Shown here piece after piece: positions 11,501-22,284 of a stretch of DNA of 64,000 nucleotides. The notes beneath the pieces were generated by a model. It was not told the DNA's origin and ran no database searches. It saw only the letters and a program-made list of their open reading frames with translations. This DNA is from Xenorhabdus sp. BG5 (lineage in GTDB: Bacteria > Pseudomonadota > Gammaproteobacteria > Enterobacterales > Enterobacteriaceae): assembly GCF_015163665.1 (NCBI RefSeq), contig NZ_JADEUG010000017.1, positions 17,669 through 81,668 on the forward strand. The letters are read 5' to 3'. The position numbers were made by a program, and so were the translations under genes. Each line of letters opens with the position of its first letter. Positions within the stretch are counted from its first letter, which is position 1.

Positions 11501-14500
11501 TTACTGTGCCTGAACCCGCAATTCGGCGGAAGAACGGCTACGGTGCCCCAACAACGCACTGACATCACTGGATTTAGGTTTAACCAAAGCAAACTTATTG
11601 ACCCATTGGGACCAATTTTCCAATAAACTTTCACCGTGTTGAGAGTTTGTCAGACGGACATGTTCGGTGATTAATCCCCGCAGATGTTCTTTATGAATGG
11701 CAAAGGCATCCATTGAGAGAACTTCTACCAATTCTGGATTGACGCGTTTGCGGAAGTCATCAAATTCATCAAGGACGTAAGCAAATCCACCCGTCATACC
11801 TGCACCAAAATTTACGCCAGTGCTGCCCAGGACGCAGACGATCCCGCCAGTCATGTATTCACAGCCATTGTCGCCGATCCCCTCAATAACGGTGATGGCA
11901 CCTGAATTACGTACCGCGAAGCGTTCACCGGCGCGTCCGGCAGCAAAGAGTTTCCCGCCTGTTGCACCATAAAGGCAGGTATTGCCGATAATAGTGGTTT
12001 CGTGACTTTTAAATGCTGAGCCAGCAGGAGGAAGGATGGTAATACAGCCGCCAGCCATACCCTTACCGACATAGTCATTGGCATCGCCAATTAACGTCAG
12101 TTCGACACCGGCAGCATTCCAGACGCCAAAACTTTGTCCGGCCGTCCCATTGAAATGCAGTTTGACTGGATCGGCAGCTCGCCCTTGATCGCCATACCGA
12201 GCCGCAATCTCACCGGAGAGAGAAGCGCCAACAGAGCGATCGGTATTTTGGATATCAAAATAGAACGTCTTGCTTTGCGCGTTTTCTACATAAGGCATAG
12301 CCTGGGTGACGATCACTTTATTCAGCGTACCTTGGTCAAAAGGCGGATTTCCCTCTGTGCAATGCCGCGCTTTGCCGGTATGAGGTTCCACCGTTTCCAA
12401 TAAGGGTTCGAGATTGAGCTTGCTTTGCTTGGCAGAAATTCCCTCAAGTATTTCCAGCAAGTCTGTGCGTCCAATCAAATCGGTCAGTCTTTTCACCCCT
12501 AATTGCGCCATCAGTTCACGTGTTTCCTGGGCAATAAAGCGGAAATAGTTAATAACTCTTTCTGGCAAGCCGTGATAATGAGATTGGCGTAGTTTTTCAT
12601 CTTGTGTAGCGACACCCGTAGCACAGTTATTTAAGTGACAGATACGCAAATATTTACAGCCGAGAGCAACCATTGGGCCAGTGCCAAAACCGAAACTTTC
12701 TGCGCCTAAAATAGCCGCTTTGATGATATCCATCCCCGTTTTCAAACCACCATCAACCTGAAGGCGGATTTTATGGCGTAGTCCATTGGCAACCAGCGCT
12801 TGTTGGGTTTCCACCAGTCCCAATTCCCACGGGCAACCCGCGTATTTGACCGAAGAGAGCGGGCTGGCACCTGTTCCACCGTCATAACCGGCAATGGTGA
12901 TCAGGTCGGCATAGGCCTTGGCGACACCGGTGGCAATGGTCCCTACGCCAGGTTCTGAAACCAGTTTGACAGAGATCAGCGCCTGTGGATTCACCTGCTT
13001 AAGATCGAAAATCAATTGAGCCAGATCTTCGATTGAATAAATATCGTGATGTGGTGGTGGAGAAATCAGGGTAACGCCCGGAACGGAATAGCGTAATTTG
13101 GCAATATAAGGCGTGACCTTATCTCCCGGCAATTGACCGCCTTCCCCTGGTTTTGCGCCTTGGGCGACTTTTATCTGGATCACATCGGCACTGGCTAAAT
13201 ACGCTGGTGTAACGCCAAATCTGCCGGAAGCAACTTGCTTGATGCGGGAAACTTTCTTGGTACGATAACGAGCGGGATCTTCGCCACCTTCTCCAGAATT
13301 GGAAAAACCCCCTAACGTATTCATCGCTTCTGCCAGCGCTTCATGGGCCTCCGGGCTGAGTGCACCAATTGACATGGCGGCAGTATCAAATCGTTTGAAC
13401 AGTGCTTCTGCGGGTTCGACATCTGCAATATCAATGGGATCATCTTTAGGCGCAAGGGCAAGCAGATCCCGCAAGGTGGTGATGGGACGCCCATTGACCA
13501 GTTCGGAATATTTCAGGTAATCACTGTAGTTGCCACTGTGAACAGCGGTCTGCAATGTTTTGACAACATCAGGATTATAAGCGTGATACTCCCCATTATG
13601 GACATATTTCAGCAGTCCCCCTTGATCGATGGCGTGGCGATGCAACCATGCCCGTTTGGCAAGATTACGCAGATCTTGCTCAAAATCGCTGAAATCGGCT
13701 CCCCCAATACGGCTAACAACACCATTGAAGCAGATATCTGTCACATCCTGGTGCAAACCAACGGCTTCGAACAGTTTAGAGCAGCGATAAGAGGAAATGG
13801 TGGAGATGCCCATTTTGGACATAATCTTATACAGCCCTTTATTGATGCCATTACGATAATTAAGCATCACACGGGCATATGGCGCATTGATTGTGCCATC
13901 ATCCACCATTTTCCCCAGTGATTCATAGGCCAGATAAGGGTAAACAGCCGTAGCACCAAAACCCATCAATACCGCAAAATGATGCGGATCACGCGCACCG
14001 GCGGTTTCTACAATCAAGTTGGTATCACAGCGCAGGTTTTTCTCAACCAGGCAGTGCTGGATAGCGCCGACGGCCATTGGTGCAGGGATGGGGATTCTTT
14101 CTGGTGCAATATTACGATCGGATAGCACCAACAATACTGCGCCATTGCGGGCGAGTTCCTCTGCCCTTTTACATAAAGTTAAGACCGCTTGTTTCAGGGA
14201 GATTTCTTGTGGATTGAAGGTCAAATCCAATGTATCAGCGCGATAATAGGGTTCCTGCCGTGTTGTTAGTTGTACGAAATCAGAATAGAGCAAGACGGGC
14301 GATTGAAAGCACAACCGATGAGCCTGCCCTTCTGCTTCACAAAAGACATTCATTTCTCGCCCAATGCGGGTAGCCAGAGACATCACATGAGCTTCACGTA
14401 ATGGATCGATGGGAGGATTGGTAACCTGGGCGAACTGCTGACGAAAATAGTCATAGATAATGCGCGGGCGGCTGGAAAGTACAGCAAATGGTGTATCATC

Positions 14501-15958
14501 GCCCATTGAACCGGTCGCTTCTTGAGCATTTTCACCGAGGGTACGGATAACTTGATCCAGTTCCTCATTACTGTAGGCAAACTGCTTGTGATAAGTTGCC
14601 AACAGGCAGTCATCTAACCCGCGCTGCCCGACCTGTGTTTCTGGCAACTCTTCAAACGGAATCAAAGGCTTGACGTTCTTTTCCAGCCATTCTTTATAAG
14701 GGTGGCGGCTTTTTAGATCATTGTCAGTTTCCGCTGAGTGGAGAATACGCCCTTCATAGGTATCGATAACCATTAATTCACCTGGCCCGACACGGCCTTT
14801 CTCGATGACTTCATCGGGTTGGTAATCCCAAATACCCACTTCAGAAGCGCAGGTAATCAGCTTATCTTTGGTAATTACATAACGGGCAGGGCGTAAGCCA
14901 TTGCGATCCAAATTACAGGCGGCATAACGTCCATCAGAAATCACAATGCCGGCTGGTCCATCCCAAGGTTCCATGTGCATGGAGTTAAAATCGAAGAATG
15001 CACGCAGATCATCATCCATATCAGGGTTATTCTGCCATGCCGGTGGAACGAGCAAACGCATTGCGCGGATTAAATCCATACCACCATTGAGAAACAGTTC
15101 CAGCATGTTGTCCAGTGAACTGGAATCGGAACCCGTTTCATTAACAAAAGGTGCAGCAGTATATAAGTCTGGGATCAGTGGCGTGCGGAACTTATAGGCT
15201 CGTGCTTTAGCCCATTCACGGTTTCCCGTAATGGTATTGATTTCCCCATTGTGAGCCAGATAGCGAAAGGGTTGTGCCAGCGGCCAACGGGGAATGGTAT
15301 TGGTTGAAAAGCGCTGATGGAATAAACAGATGGCAGATTCCATGCGCAGGTCAGCTAAATCGGGATAGAAACGCGGTAGATCCGCAGCCATGCACAATCC
15401 TTTATAAATTGTGACTAGATTGGACAGGCTGCAAATATAAAAGTCATTGTCGGTAATCTGTTTTTCTATACGGCGTCGGGAAACGAACAGGCGGCGTTCC
15501 AGATCTTGCGCCCGCCATCCGGCGGGTGCGTTGATAAAAACTTGCTCAATACGAGGAAGGCTTGATAAGGCAATATCACCTAAGATATCGCGATTGATAG
15601 GAACTTTCCGCCAACCCACAATGGATAGGGTTTCGTGTTGTAATTCCTGTTCAATAATATCACGGCATGATTGGGCAATTTTGGCATCCTGGCTTAGAAA
15701 CAACATGCCGACAGCATAATTTTTGGCGAGCCGCCATGATTGCTCGCCGGCGATCATTTGAAAGAAACGGTTTGGTTTTTGCATTAACAAACCACAGCCA
15801 TCACCTGTTTTTCCATCCGCCAGAATTGCCCCCCTGTGCTGCATCCGAGCCAGTGCGTGTATGGCCGTGCGCACCACCTTGTGGCTTGGTTCTCCTTCAA
15901 TATGCGCGATTAATCCAAAGCCACAGTTATCTTTTTCCTGCAATCTGTCATACAACAT
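11501..15958 (-). CDS. gltB: Glutamate synthase large subunit
   Basis: 1485 aa with the start I chose. The N-terminal class-II glutamine amidotransferase nucleophile is Cys12 (RLQEKDNCGFG), so an 11-residue propeptide would be removed to expose Cys, as known in E. coli GltB. Next come the central domain, the FMN-binding synthase domain (GYDGGTGASPLSSVKYAG), the 3Fe-4S ligands CKYLRICHLNNC, and the C-terminal beta-helix of Gly-rich repeats (GNTCLYGATGGKLFAAGRAG). It makes two glutamates from 2-oxoglutarate and glutamine. A longer in-frame start at 15991 exists. In E. coli the operon is controlled by Lrp. Confidence 0.98.
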   Translation of the reverse strand: MLYDRLQEKDNCGFGLIAHIEGEPSHKVVRTAIHALARMQHRGAILADGKTGDGCGLLMQKPNRFFQMIAGEQSWRLAKNYAVGMLFLSQDAKIAQSCRDIIEQELQHETLSIVGWRKVPINRDILGDIALSSLPRIEQVFINAPAGWRAQDLERRLFVSRRRIEKQITDNDFYICSLSNLVTIYKGLCMAADLPRFYPDLADLRMESAICLFHQRFSTNTIPRWPLAQPFRYLAHNGEINTITGNREWAKARAYKFRTPLIPDLYTAAPFVNETGSDSSSLDNMLELFLNGGMDLIRAMRLLVPPAWQNNPDMDDDLRAFFDFNSMHMEPWDGPAGIVISDGRYAACNLDRNGLRPARYVITKDKLITCASEVGIWDYQPDEVIEKGRVGPGELMVIDTYEGRILHSAETDNDLKSRHPYKEWLEKNVKPLIPFEELPETQVGQRGLDDCLLATYHKQFAYSNEELDQVIRTLGENAQEATGSMGDDTPFAVLSSRPRIIYDYFRQQFAQVTNPPIDPLREAHVMSLATRIGREMNVFCEAEGQAHRLCFQSPVLLYSDFVQLTTRQEPYYRADTLDLTFNPQEISLKQAVLTLCKRAEELARNGAVLLVLSDRNIAPERIPIPAPMAVGAIQHCLVEKNLRCDTNLIVETAGARDPHHFAVLMGFGATAVYPYLAYESLGKMVDDGTINAPYARVMLNYRNGINKGLYKIMSKMGISTISSYRCSKLFEAVGLHQDVTDICFNGVVSRIGGADFSDFEQDLRNLAKRAWLHRHAIDQGGLLKYVHNGEYHAYNPDVVKTLQTAVHSGNYSDYLKYSELVNGRPITTLRDLLALAPKDDPIDIADVEPAEALFKRFDTAAMSIGALSPEAHEALAEAMNTLGGFSNSGEGGEDPARYRTKKVSRIKQVASGRFGVTPAYLASADVIQIKVAQGAKPGEGGQLPGDKVTPYIAKLRYSVPGVTLISPPPHHDIYSIEDLAQLIFDLKQVNPQALISVKLVSEPGVGTIATGVAKAYADLITIAGYDGGTGASPLSSVKYAGCPWELGLVETQQALVANGLRHKIRLQVDGGLKTGMDIIKAAILGAESFGFGTGPMVALGCKYLRICHLNNCATGVATQDEKLRQSHYHGLPERVINYFRFIAQETRELMAQLGVKRLTDLIGRTDLLEILEGISAKQSKLNLEPLLETVEPHTGKARHCTEGNPPFDQGTLNKVIVTQAMPYVENAQSKTFYFDIQNTDRSVGASLSGEIAARYGDQGRAADPVKLHFNGTAGQSFGVWNAAGVELTLIGDANDYVGKGMAGGCITILPPAGSAFKSHETTIIGNTCLYGATGGKLFAAGRAGERFAVRNSGAITVIEGIGDNGCEYMTGGIVCVLGSTGVNFGAGMTGGFAYVLDEFDDFRKRVNPELVEVLSMDAFAIHKEHLRGLITEHVRLTNSQHGESLLENWSQWVNKFALVKPKSSDVSALLGHRSRSSAELRVQAQ

Positions 15959-16627
15959 GGTAAAGCTCCCCAAGTTCTGTCCGACTCTCACATCACTCGC
16001 GAGAGGGTATCGATATCTATTTTTTCTATAGGCGTCTAATTTGCGCCCTCAGTAAAACGCCACTTGTTTTATTGGCATTAACAAGCGGTGAATCAAAATG
16101 ATGTTATGTTATCTATCACTGCATAAATATGAGCCAGAGGATCATCTGACAGGTGATTTTCAGCGAATTCCCAACTTAACGGTAAAAACAGAGTTGGTCA
16201 AATCGCGTTAGATCGCGTTTTTTATTGACGTTTTTTATTTATTTTGTTGATTTTTATGAGTAAATGAAGATTTTTTGTATTTTGTGACTAAGATCATTGC
16301 GCTTAAATGATGTGAGTTATATCACTAAAATCACCCCATTATCTATTTTAGATGTGCTTTAAAATGCATCTATCCTGATATTTTTATCTTATTTTTTGGC
16401 TTAAGTTGGACTTATATTGCGTATTTTTTAATTTGTAAGAGGAAGTGATGGGTTGTTTTTTTCGCCTAAAGGGGGGCGGGGAAATTTGTTTGCATAATTA
16501 TTCTCATGATTTTCATTTTTATTCCTTGTGAGAGGTTGAGGGTGATATCCCGTAACGAAGTTGGGACTTTTTTACGTTATGATTCAATCTAGTAACTTTA
16601 CTGGAAAAGATTTCACTGGGAGTTGTT
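15959..16627. other. Regulatory region between divergent gltB and arcB
   Basis: 669 bp with no supportable ORF, much of it AT-rich. E. coli gltB also has a long upstream region bound by Lrp, IHF and others, so this stretch probably carries such sites, but I could not assign individual boxes. The arcB ribosome binding site CTGGGAGTTGTT precedes its ATG. Confidence 0.4.
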
Positions 16628-18970
16628 ATGAAGCTGATTCGAGGGCTTGCCCAATATTATGTAGATTTGATGATGAAGCTGGGGCTGGTGCGTTTTTCTA
16701 TATTACTTGCATCAGCTCTAGTTATTCTTGCGATGGCGATGCAGATGGCGGTGACATTTGTATTGCATGGAGAAGTGCAAGGTATTGATTTAATTCGCTC
16801 CATCTTTTTTGGTTTGTTAATTACCCCTTGGGCGGTTTATTTTCTCTCCATCGTAGTAGAACAACTTGAAGAATCCCGCCAGCGCTTATCGAGTCTGGTC
16901 GCAAAACTTGAAGAAATGCGTCAGCGTGATGCGAAATTAAACCTGCAACTCAAAGAAAACATCGACCAATTGAACCAGGAGATCAGTGACAGAGAGAAGG
17001 CGGAAAAAGCTCATTTGGTTCTATTGGATAAACTTAAATTGGAAATGGAGCAGCGTGAAAAAACCCAGATTGAGCTTGAACAGCAATCGGTACTATTGCG
17101 TTCATTTCTGGATGCCTCCCCGGACCTGGTTTATTACCGCAATGAAGATAATGAATTTTCCGGTTGTAATAGGGCGATGGAATTATTGACTGGCAAAAGC
17201 GAAAAACAGCTCATCGGCCTGACGCCGACAGATGTTTACGATAAAGAAATTGCCAGCAAGGTGATGGAAACCGATGAAAAAGTATTTCGCCATAATGTAT
17301 CTCTGACCTATGAGCAATGGTTAGTTTATCCCGATGGACGCAAAGCCTGTTTTGAACTCAGAAAAGTCCCTTTTTATGATCGCGTTGGCAAGCGACATGG
17401 ATTAATGGGATTTGGACGCGATATAACGGAGCGCAAACGCTATCAGGACGCATTGGAGAACGCCAGCAGGGATAAGACGACTTTTATCTCTACGATTAGC
17501 CATGAGCTTCGTACGCCTTTAAATGGCATTGTGGGCTTGAGCCGAATTCTGATGGATACCGACTTAACACCAGAACAATGTAAATACCTGGAAACAATCC
17601 ATGTCAGCGCCATTACTTTGGGTAATATTTTTAATGATATTATTGAGTTAGATAAAATTGAGCGCCGCAAAGTCCAACTTGATAACCAACCGATTGATTT
17701 CACCGGTTTCATGACAGATTTAGAAAATATTTCAGCTTTATTGGCGCAGCCGAAGGGAATTAAATTTGTTCTGGAGCCTGAGCTGCCACTACCCACAAAA
17801 GTGCTGACTGATGGAACTCGTTTGCGACAAATTTTGTGGAACCTGATTAGTAATGCCGTGAAATTTACGCCTGAAGGCGAAATTAAGGTTCGTATCTGGC
17901 GTGAAGAAGAAGAGGAACGCCTATTCTTTGAAGTGACAGATTCCGGCATTGGTATTCCTCCTGACGAATTGGAAAAAATCTTTGCCATGTATTATCAGGT
18001 TAAAGACAGCGCTGGTGGGCGTCCTGCAACCGGGACAGGGATTGGCCTTGCTGTTTCGAAGCGTCTTGCCCTAAGCATGGGCGGGGACATTGTGGTGAAA
18101 AGTACGTTGGGCAAAGGTTCTTGCTTTACCTTGTCTGTCGTTGCGCCAGCCATTGATGAACACCCGGAAGGGAAGGTTGAGCAAGATACTCTGCCATTGC
18201 CAGCACTTAATATCTTACTGGTAGAAGATATTGAATTGAACGTCATTGTAGCCCGTTCTGTTCTGGAGAAATTGGGGAACAGTGTGGATGTTGCCATGAA
18301 TGGCCATGATGCACTGGCAATGTTTGATCCTGATGAATATGACTTAGTGTTACTGGATATCCAATTACCAGATATGACGGGGCTGGATATCGCCCGTCAA
18401 TTACATCAGCGTTACTCCTCCCAATCCTTGCCTCCTTTGATCGCGCTGACGGCTAATGTATTGAAGGATAAAAAAGAATACCTTGATGCGGGCATGGATG
18501 ATGTGCTCAATAAGCCGTTATCTGTCAAAGCGTTGACTGCCGTGATAGAAAAATATTGGGGCAAGGGATCTGAATCTGACACTGCCTTAGTGGACGTTGA
18601 TCTTGTGAATCAGGATGAAGAACGGCTGGATACAGAGATGCTTAATCAATATATCGAATTGGTTGGGCCAAAAATGATCACAGACAATCTGGTTATTTTT
18701 GAAACCATGATGCCAAATTATCTTGCTTTGCTGGACTCCAATATGACCGCCAGAGATCAAAAAGGCATTACGGAAGAGGCGCATAAAATCAAAGGTGCGG
18801 CTGGTTCAGTAGGATTACGCCATTTGCAGCAATTGGCTCAGCAGATTCAGTCACCGGATTTACCTGCGTGGTGGGATAATGTTCAGGAATGGGTGGATGA
18901 GTTAAAGTTGGAATGGAAGCAAGATATAGAAATATTAAGAAATTGGTTATCAAGCGTTACAAAAAAATAA
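16628..18970 (+). CDS. arcB: Hybrid sensor histidine kinase ArcB (anoxic redox control)
   Basis: 780 aa (E. coli 778). Two membrane helices (about residues 22-43 and 57-77), a coiled-coil linker, a PAS domain (about 150-270), and the histidine kinase core with phospho-acceptor His292 (ISHELRTPLNG) and ATPase boxes (NLISNAVKF, DSGIGIPPDE, GTGIGLAVSK). A receiver domain follows with Asp577 (LLDIQLPD), and an HPt domain with His719 (EEAHKIKGAAGS). All three phosphorelay residues are intact. It signals quinone redox state to ArcA (not in this window). Context arcB-elbB-mtgA matches E. coli. Confidence 0.98.
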   Translation: MKLIRGLAQYYVDLMMKLGLVRFSILLASALVILAMAMQMAVTFVLHGEVQGIDLIRSIFFGLLITPWAVYFLSIVVEQLEESRQRLSSLVAKLEEMRQRDAKLNLQLKENIDQLNQEISDREKAEKAHLVLLDKLKLEMEQREKTQIELEQQSVLLRSFLDASPDLVYYRNEDNEFSGCNRAMELLTGKSEKQLIGLTPTDVYDKEIASKVMETDEKVFRHNVSLTYEQWLVYPDGRKACFELRKVPFYDRVGKRHGLMGFGRDITERKRYQDALENASRDKTTFISTISHELRTPLNGIVGLSRILMDTDLTPEQCKYLETIHVSAITLGNIFNDIIELDKIERRKVQLDNQPIDFTGFMTDLENISALLAQPKGIKFVLEPELPLPTKVLTDGTRLRQILWNLISNAVKFTPEGEIKVRIWREEEEERLFFEVTDSGIGIPPDELEKIFAMYYQVKDSAGGRPATGTGIGLAVSKRLALSMGGDIVVKSTLGKGSCFTLSVVAPAIDEHPEGKVEQDTLPLPALNILLVEDIELNVIVARSVLEKLGNSVDVAMNGHDALAMFDPDEYDLVLLDIQLPDMTGLDIARQLHQRYSSQSLPPLIALTANVLKDKKEYLDAGMDDVLNKPLSVKALTAVIEKYWGKGSESDTALVDVDLVNQDEERLDTEMLNQYIELVGPKMITDNLVIFETMMPNYLALLDSNMTARDQKGITEEAHKIKGAAGSVGLRHLQQLAQQIQSPDLPAWWDNVQEWVDELKLEWKQDIEILRNWLSSVTKK

Positions 18971-18989
18971 CCCCAACCGAAGTTGGGGT
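18970..18989 (+). terminator. Hairpin after arcB
   Basis: ACCCCAAC CGAA GTTGGGGT: an 8-bp stem with a stable CGAA-type tetraloop immediately at the arcB stop codon. It is followed by GCGCTAATAC rather than a T-run, so it may be a weak terminator or 3' stabiliser. The remaining bases to elbB (about 210) show no other feature. Confidence 0.6.
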
Positions 18990-19206
18990 GCGCTAATACT
19001 GCGCCAACACCAGGGAAATCTGTTTACCCGCTTATCTAAGATTTATTTTCGATGCGAGTAATTAAAGAATTCTTTTACACCGAACTCAAGTACCAACATA
19101 GCAAAGATAAGATTTTTTGTTACAAGATTCATTAAAATCTGTGATGAAGATTGGTGTTTAACCCTCTAAGGGGTTAAGCATTAATCTACTACAAATGGAG
19201 AGAAAT

Positions 19207-19860
19207 ATGAAATCTGTTGCCATTATATTAAGTGGATGTGGAGTGTACGATGGAAGTGAAATTCACGAATCAGTTCTTACTATGCTCTCTTTAAGCCGTC
19301 TTGGCGCTGAAGTGTCTTTTTTTTCGCCTGATGAGGTACAACGCCATGTTATTAATCATCTTAACGGAGAAGAGAAACAAGAGAGTCGCGACATAATGGA
19401 AGAATCCGCCCGTATAACACGGGGAAATATACAACCTTTATCCAAAGTTAATATTGATGAGTTGGATGCGCTAATTATTCCTGGTGGTTTTGGCGCGGCC
19501 AAGAATTTATGTAATTTCGCATTCAAAGGATCAGATTGTGAAATAAATAAAGAATTATTAAGTGTAGTACAAAATATGCACCGTCAAGGTAAACCGATGG
19601 GGTTCATATGCATCGCTCCTGTCATGGTACCTAAAATATTAGGCAAACCGATAAAAGTAACCATTGGCAATGATCCAGAAACTGCGGCTCAAATCGTGAG
19701 AATGGGAGGGGTGCATGTTGAGTGTCCGGTTGATGGAATTGTCGTTGATTTTGAAAACAAAATTGTAACAACACCGGCTTATATGCTCGCAGAATCTTTG
19801 GCGCAGGCAGAAAAAGGAATTGATAAATTGGTTAGAAAAATATTGGAAATGATTGAGTAA
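19207..19860 (+). CDS. elbB: DJ-1/PfpI family glyoxalase ElbB
   Basis: 217 aa, the E. coli ElbB length. The class-I glutamine-amidotransferase-like fold is seen in the N-terminal [21 protein letters not shown], the [13 protein letters not shown] elbow and the predicted nucleophile Cys in GFICIAPVM. ElbB has weak glyoxalase activity on glyoxal and was linked to isoprenoid synthesis genetically. I chose the ATG at 19207, preceded by GGAGAG; an upstream ATG at 19195 would overlap that ribosome binding site. It overlaps or abuts mtgA. Confidence 0.95.
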   Translation: MKSVAIILSGCGVYDGSEIHESVLTMLSLSRLGAEVSFFSPDEVQRHVINHLNGEEKQESRDIMEESARITRGNIQPLSKVNIDELDALIIPGGFGAAKNLCNFAFKGSDCEINKELLSVVQNMHRQGKPMGFICIAPVMVPKILGKPIKVTIGNDPETAAQIVRMGGVHVECPVDGIVVDFENKIVTTPAYMLAESLAQAEKGIDKLVRKILEMIE

Positions 19861-20617
19861 TCGGATGAGAAATCCTTTTTCAATATTGTGGCGCTGGCTG
19901 AAAATAATTGTCGTGTCGATCACGGTTTTGTGGTTCATTGCTGTAATTGCCTTTTCATTTTTGCCAGTGCCGTTTTCTATGATGATGATAGAGAGGCAAG
20001 TCTCTACCTTAATGTCAATTAATTTGTCTTATGTTTCTCGCTCTTCATGGAGGGATCAGAATCACATTTCACCCTATATGGCGTTAGCCGTCATTGCAGC
20101 AGAAGATCAAAAATTCCCAAAACATTGGGGATTTGATTTTGAGGCTATCGAAACTGCTATGGCGTATAACAAAAAATATGAGAAGCGAATTCGGGGGGCA
20201 TCGACAATTTCCCAGCAAACAACCAAAAATTTATTTCTATGGGAAGGGCGTAGTTGGCTAAGAAAAGGATTAGAAGCGGGAATGACTGCCGTACTGGAAT
20301 TACTCTGGTCAAAGAAACGTATTTTAACGGTTTATCTCAATATTGCTGAGTTTGGCAATGGTATTTTTGGTGTCGAGGAAGCGGCCCAACATTACTTTGG
20401 CAAGCCTGCCTGCCGATTGACAGCGACTGAATCTGCATTGCTTGCTGCTGTATTACCAAACCCTCATCGCTATAAAGTGAATGCTCCTTCCCGGTATGTA
20501 TTACAACGCCAGCAATGGATTTTGCGACAAATGCAATTAATGGGGGGCGTGAATTACTTAAAGCAAAATAAGTTGGGATGGGCGCTGAATACAGGGTGTG
20601 AGGTTGGGCGGCATTGA
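19853..20617 (+). CDS. mtgA: Monofunctional biosynthetic peptidoglycan transglycosylase
   Basis: 254 aa from a TTG at 19853, which overlaps the elbB stop, or 250 aa from the ATG at 19865; both fit the E. coli protein (242 aa). One N-terminal membrane helix (about residues 14-38) precedes a GT51 glycosyltransferase domain with the conserved [14 protein letters not shown] (catalytic Glu), [17 protein letters not shown], and RKGLEAG / [20 protein letters not shown] motifs. It polymerises lipid II at the periplasmic face. It is probably translationally coupled to elbB. It ends 20 bp before the convergent dolP gene. Confidence 0.96.
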   Translation: MSNRMRNPFSILWRWLKIIVVSITVLWFIAVIAFSFLPVPFSMMMIERQVSTLMSINLSYVSRSSWRDQNHISPYMALAVIAAEDQKFPKHWGFDFEAIETAMAYNKKYEKRIRGASTISQQTTKNLFLWEGRSWLRKGLEAGMTAVLELLWSKKRILTVYLNIAEFGNGIFGVEEAAQHYFGKPACRLTATESALLAAVLPNPHRYKVNAPSRYVLQRQQWILRQMQLMGGVNYLKQNKLGWALNTGCEVGRH

Positions 20618-20636
20618 TTAATGCCGCCTTGATGGG

Positions 20637-21212
20637 TTAGTTGAGGTAGGTAAATGCTGTTGTTACACGTTTTACGCCGCTAGTTTCGCTGGCGATTTTC
20701 GCAGCCGCAGCTCCCTCTTGTCGCGTGACAATGCCAAACAAAAAGACTTCACTATCCTCTGTCACCACTTTGATGCTGGATGATCTCACCGCATCACTGG
20801 TTAAAATTTGGGAGCGCACTTTGGTTGTCAACCAGGCATCCGCGGAGGCCGTCGCCAATGTCACGGGATTGGCTTGACGGATCTCATTATATACCACGTC
20901 AGTGTCTTCAACCTTTGCCGCAATTTGTTTTGCCCGCTCAGCCAGAGCCATATTGGGACTTTGTCCGGTTAAAAGAACCTTGCCTTGATACACAGTCACT
21001 GACACACGGGCTTGTGCCTTAATTTGTGGGTCCTTACTGATGGCATTGCTGACACGGGCTTCCAGCGTGGTATCGTCAACTTGTTGCCCAATGGTTCGTG
21101 GATCTGACCCCGCTTTTGTGGCAATTGCAGCGGAACCTACGACGGCGGCACCGATACATCCTTGTAATAGCATTGTACTGAAACAGACCAATAATAGAGA
21201 AAATAACCGCAT
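20637..21212 (-). CDS. dolP: Outer-membrane lipoprotein DolP (YraP, dual BON domains)
   Basis: 191 aa, same as E. coli. Lipoprotein signal with lipobox LLQGC, lipidated Cys19. Two BON domains: about residues 45-115 (LEARVSNAISKDPQIKAQARVSV) and about 123-190 (LTTKVRSQILTSDAVRSSSIKV). DolP maintains outer-membrane integrity, binds anionic phospholipid at division sites and affects BAM function and amidase activation; in E. coli it belongs to the sigma-E regulon, which is started by DegS. It is the last gene of lpoA-yraN-diaA-dolP on the minus strand, 11 bp after diaA. Confidence 0.96.
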   Translation of the reverse strand: MRLFSLLLVCFSTMLLQGCIGAAVVGSAAIATKAGSDPRTIGQQVDDTTLEARVSNAISKDPQIKAQARVSVTVYQGKVLLTGQSPNMALAERAKQIAAKVEDTDVVYNEIRQANPVTLATASADAWLTTKVRSQILTSDAVRSSSIKVVTEDSEVFLFGIVTRQEGAAAAKIASETSGVKRVTTAFTYLN

Positions 21213-21223
21213 GAGTTGGCTCC

Positions 21224-21814
21224 TTATTCATCCTGATGAGGGAATAACGTGTTGTCGATTAAGTCGCACAGGCAGTTGATTGTCAACATATGTACTTCTT
21301 GGATCCTGACGCTGTGATGTGAGGGAATACGTATCTCAACATCCTGAGGACCAAGTAAGCCCGCCAGTTCGCCGCCATCGTAACCTGTCAGCGCAACGAT
21401 CGTCATATCACGTGTAACAGCAGCTTCCACCGCTTTGATAATATCTCGACTGTTTCCATGTGTAGAAATGGCAAGCAGGACGTCCCCTGCTTGCCCCAGT
21501 GCCCTGACTTGTTTGGCATAAATTTCGTCAGGCTGTTTACTGTTGGCGATAGCGGTGATCACCACATTATCAGTATTCAACGACAGGGCTGGCAGACTTG
21601 GCCGATCCGTTTCAAAACGATTGATCATGCTGGCAGTAAAACGCTGTGCCGTTGCGGCCGATCCACCATTACCACAGCAAAGGATTTTGTTGCCACTCAG
21701 CAGTGATTGAACCATCATCATCGCGGCGCGTGATATTGCGTCGGGTAATGCTTCTGCTGCTGCGATCTGAGTTTGAATACTTTCTGTAAAACAGACTTTA
21801 ATTCTATCCAGCAC
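21224..21814 (-). CDS. diaA: DnaA initiator-associating protein DiaA
   Basis: 196 aa, same as E. coli. A SIS (sugar isomerase) domain with [21 protein letters not shown] and [17 protein letters not shown]. It forms a tetramer that binds several DnaA molecules and promotes timely, ordered assembly on oriC. The conserved [20 protein letters not shown] stretch is present. It is very close to the GmhA sugar isomerase family, but length, synteny and near-identical family blocks fix it as DiaA. Middle of the lpoA-yraN-diaA-dolP group. Confidence 0.96.
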   Translation of the reverse strand: MLDRIKVCFTESIQTQIAAAEALPDAISRAAMMMVQSLLSGNKILCCGNGGSAATAQRFTASMINRFETDRPSLPALSLNTDNVVITAIANSKQPDEIYAKQVRALGQAGDVLLAISTHGNSRDIIKAVEAAVTRDMTIVALTGYDGGELAGLLGPQDVEIRIPSHHSVRIQEVHMLTINCLCDLIDNTLFPHQDE

Positions 21815-21865
21815 GTTATGACCTATGTATATTGGAATTATTTATTTAGCGAGAAAATTGAGACT

Positions 21866-22249
21866 CTATTGAAATAGAGTCTCATTCAGGGTGAAGGCAT
21901 TTTTCAGCCATTCAAATTTCTGTCCTGTTATTGCACAAACGTCGAAGCGGCATGATGCCGTTTCCAGACATTCATTGCGTTGGGACAGCCAGACAGCAGC
22001 CGTATACAAGAGCTTTCTGCGCTTACTTTGGGTAATTGTAGCAATGGCGCCACCATATTGTGCATTTCGGCGGAAACGAACTTCAACGAATACCCAGGCA
22101 TGCCCGTCACGCATGATGAGATCGATTTCACCGCCGCGAATTTTTACATTCTCAGCAACAAAGACAAGCCCTTGTTTTTGCAAAAACAGTTTGGCCTGAT
22201 GTTCATAATGGCGCCCCAGCGCGTAGTGATTGCCTGTTGGTTTTTTCAT
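21866..22249 (-). CDS. yraN: UPF0102 family protein YraN
   Basis: 127 aa. Resembles a Holliday-junction-resolvase-like nuclease fold: E(10-20 region)...[10 protein letters not shown]...VFVEVRFR, i.e. the D-x(n)-E-x-R/K pattern of restriction-endonuclease-like enzymes (GGEIDLIM and FVEVR). The exact biological role is not established. It lies between lpoA and diaA as in other Enterobacterales, with a 35-bp gap after lpoA. Confidence 0.92.
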   Translation of the reverse strand: MKKPTGNHYALGRHYEHQAKLFLQKQGLVFVAENVKIRGGEIDLIMRDGHAWVFVEVRFRRNAQYGGAIATITQSKRRKLLYTAAVWLSQRNECLETASCRFDVCAITGQKFEWLKNAFTLNETLFQ

Positions 22250-22284
22250 CCTGAAATGACCACGATACCTTTCATCACAGAAAA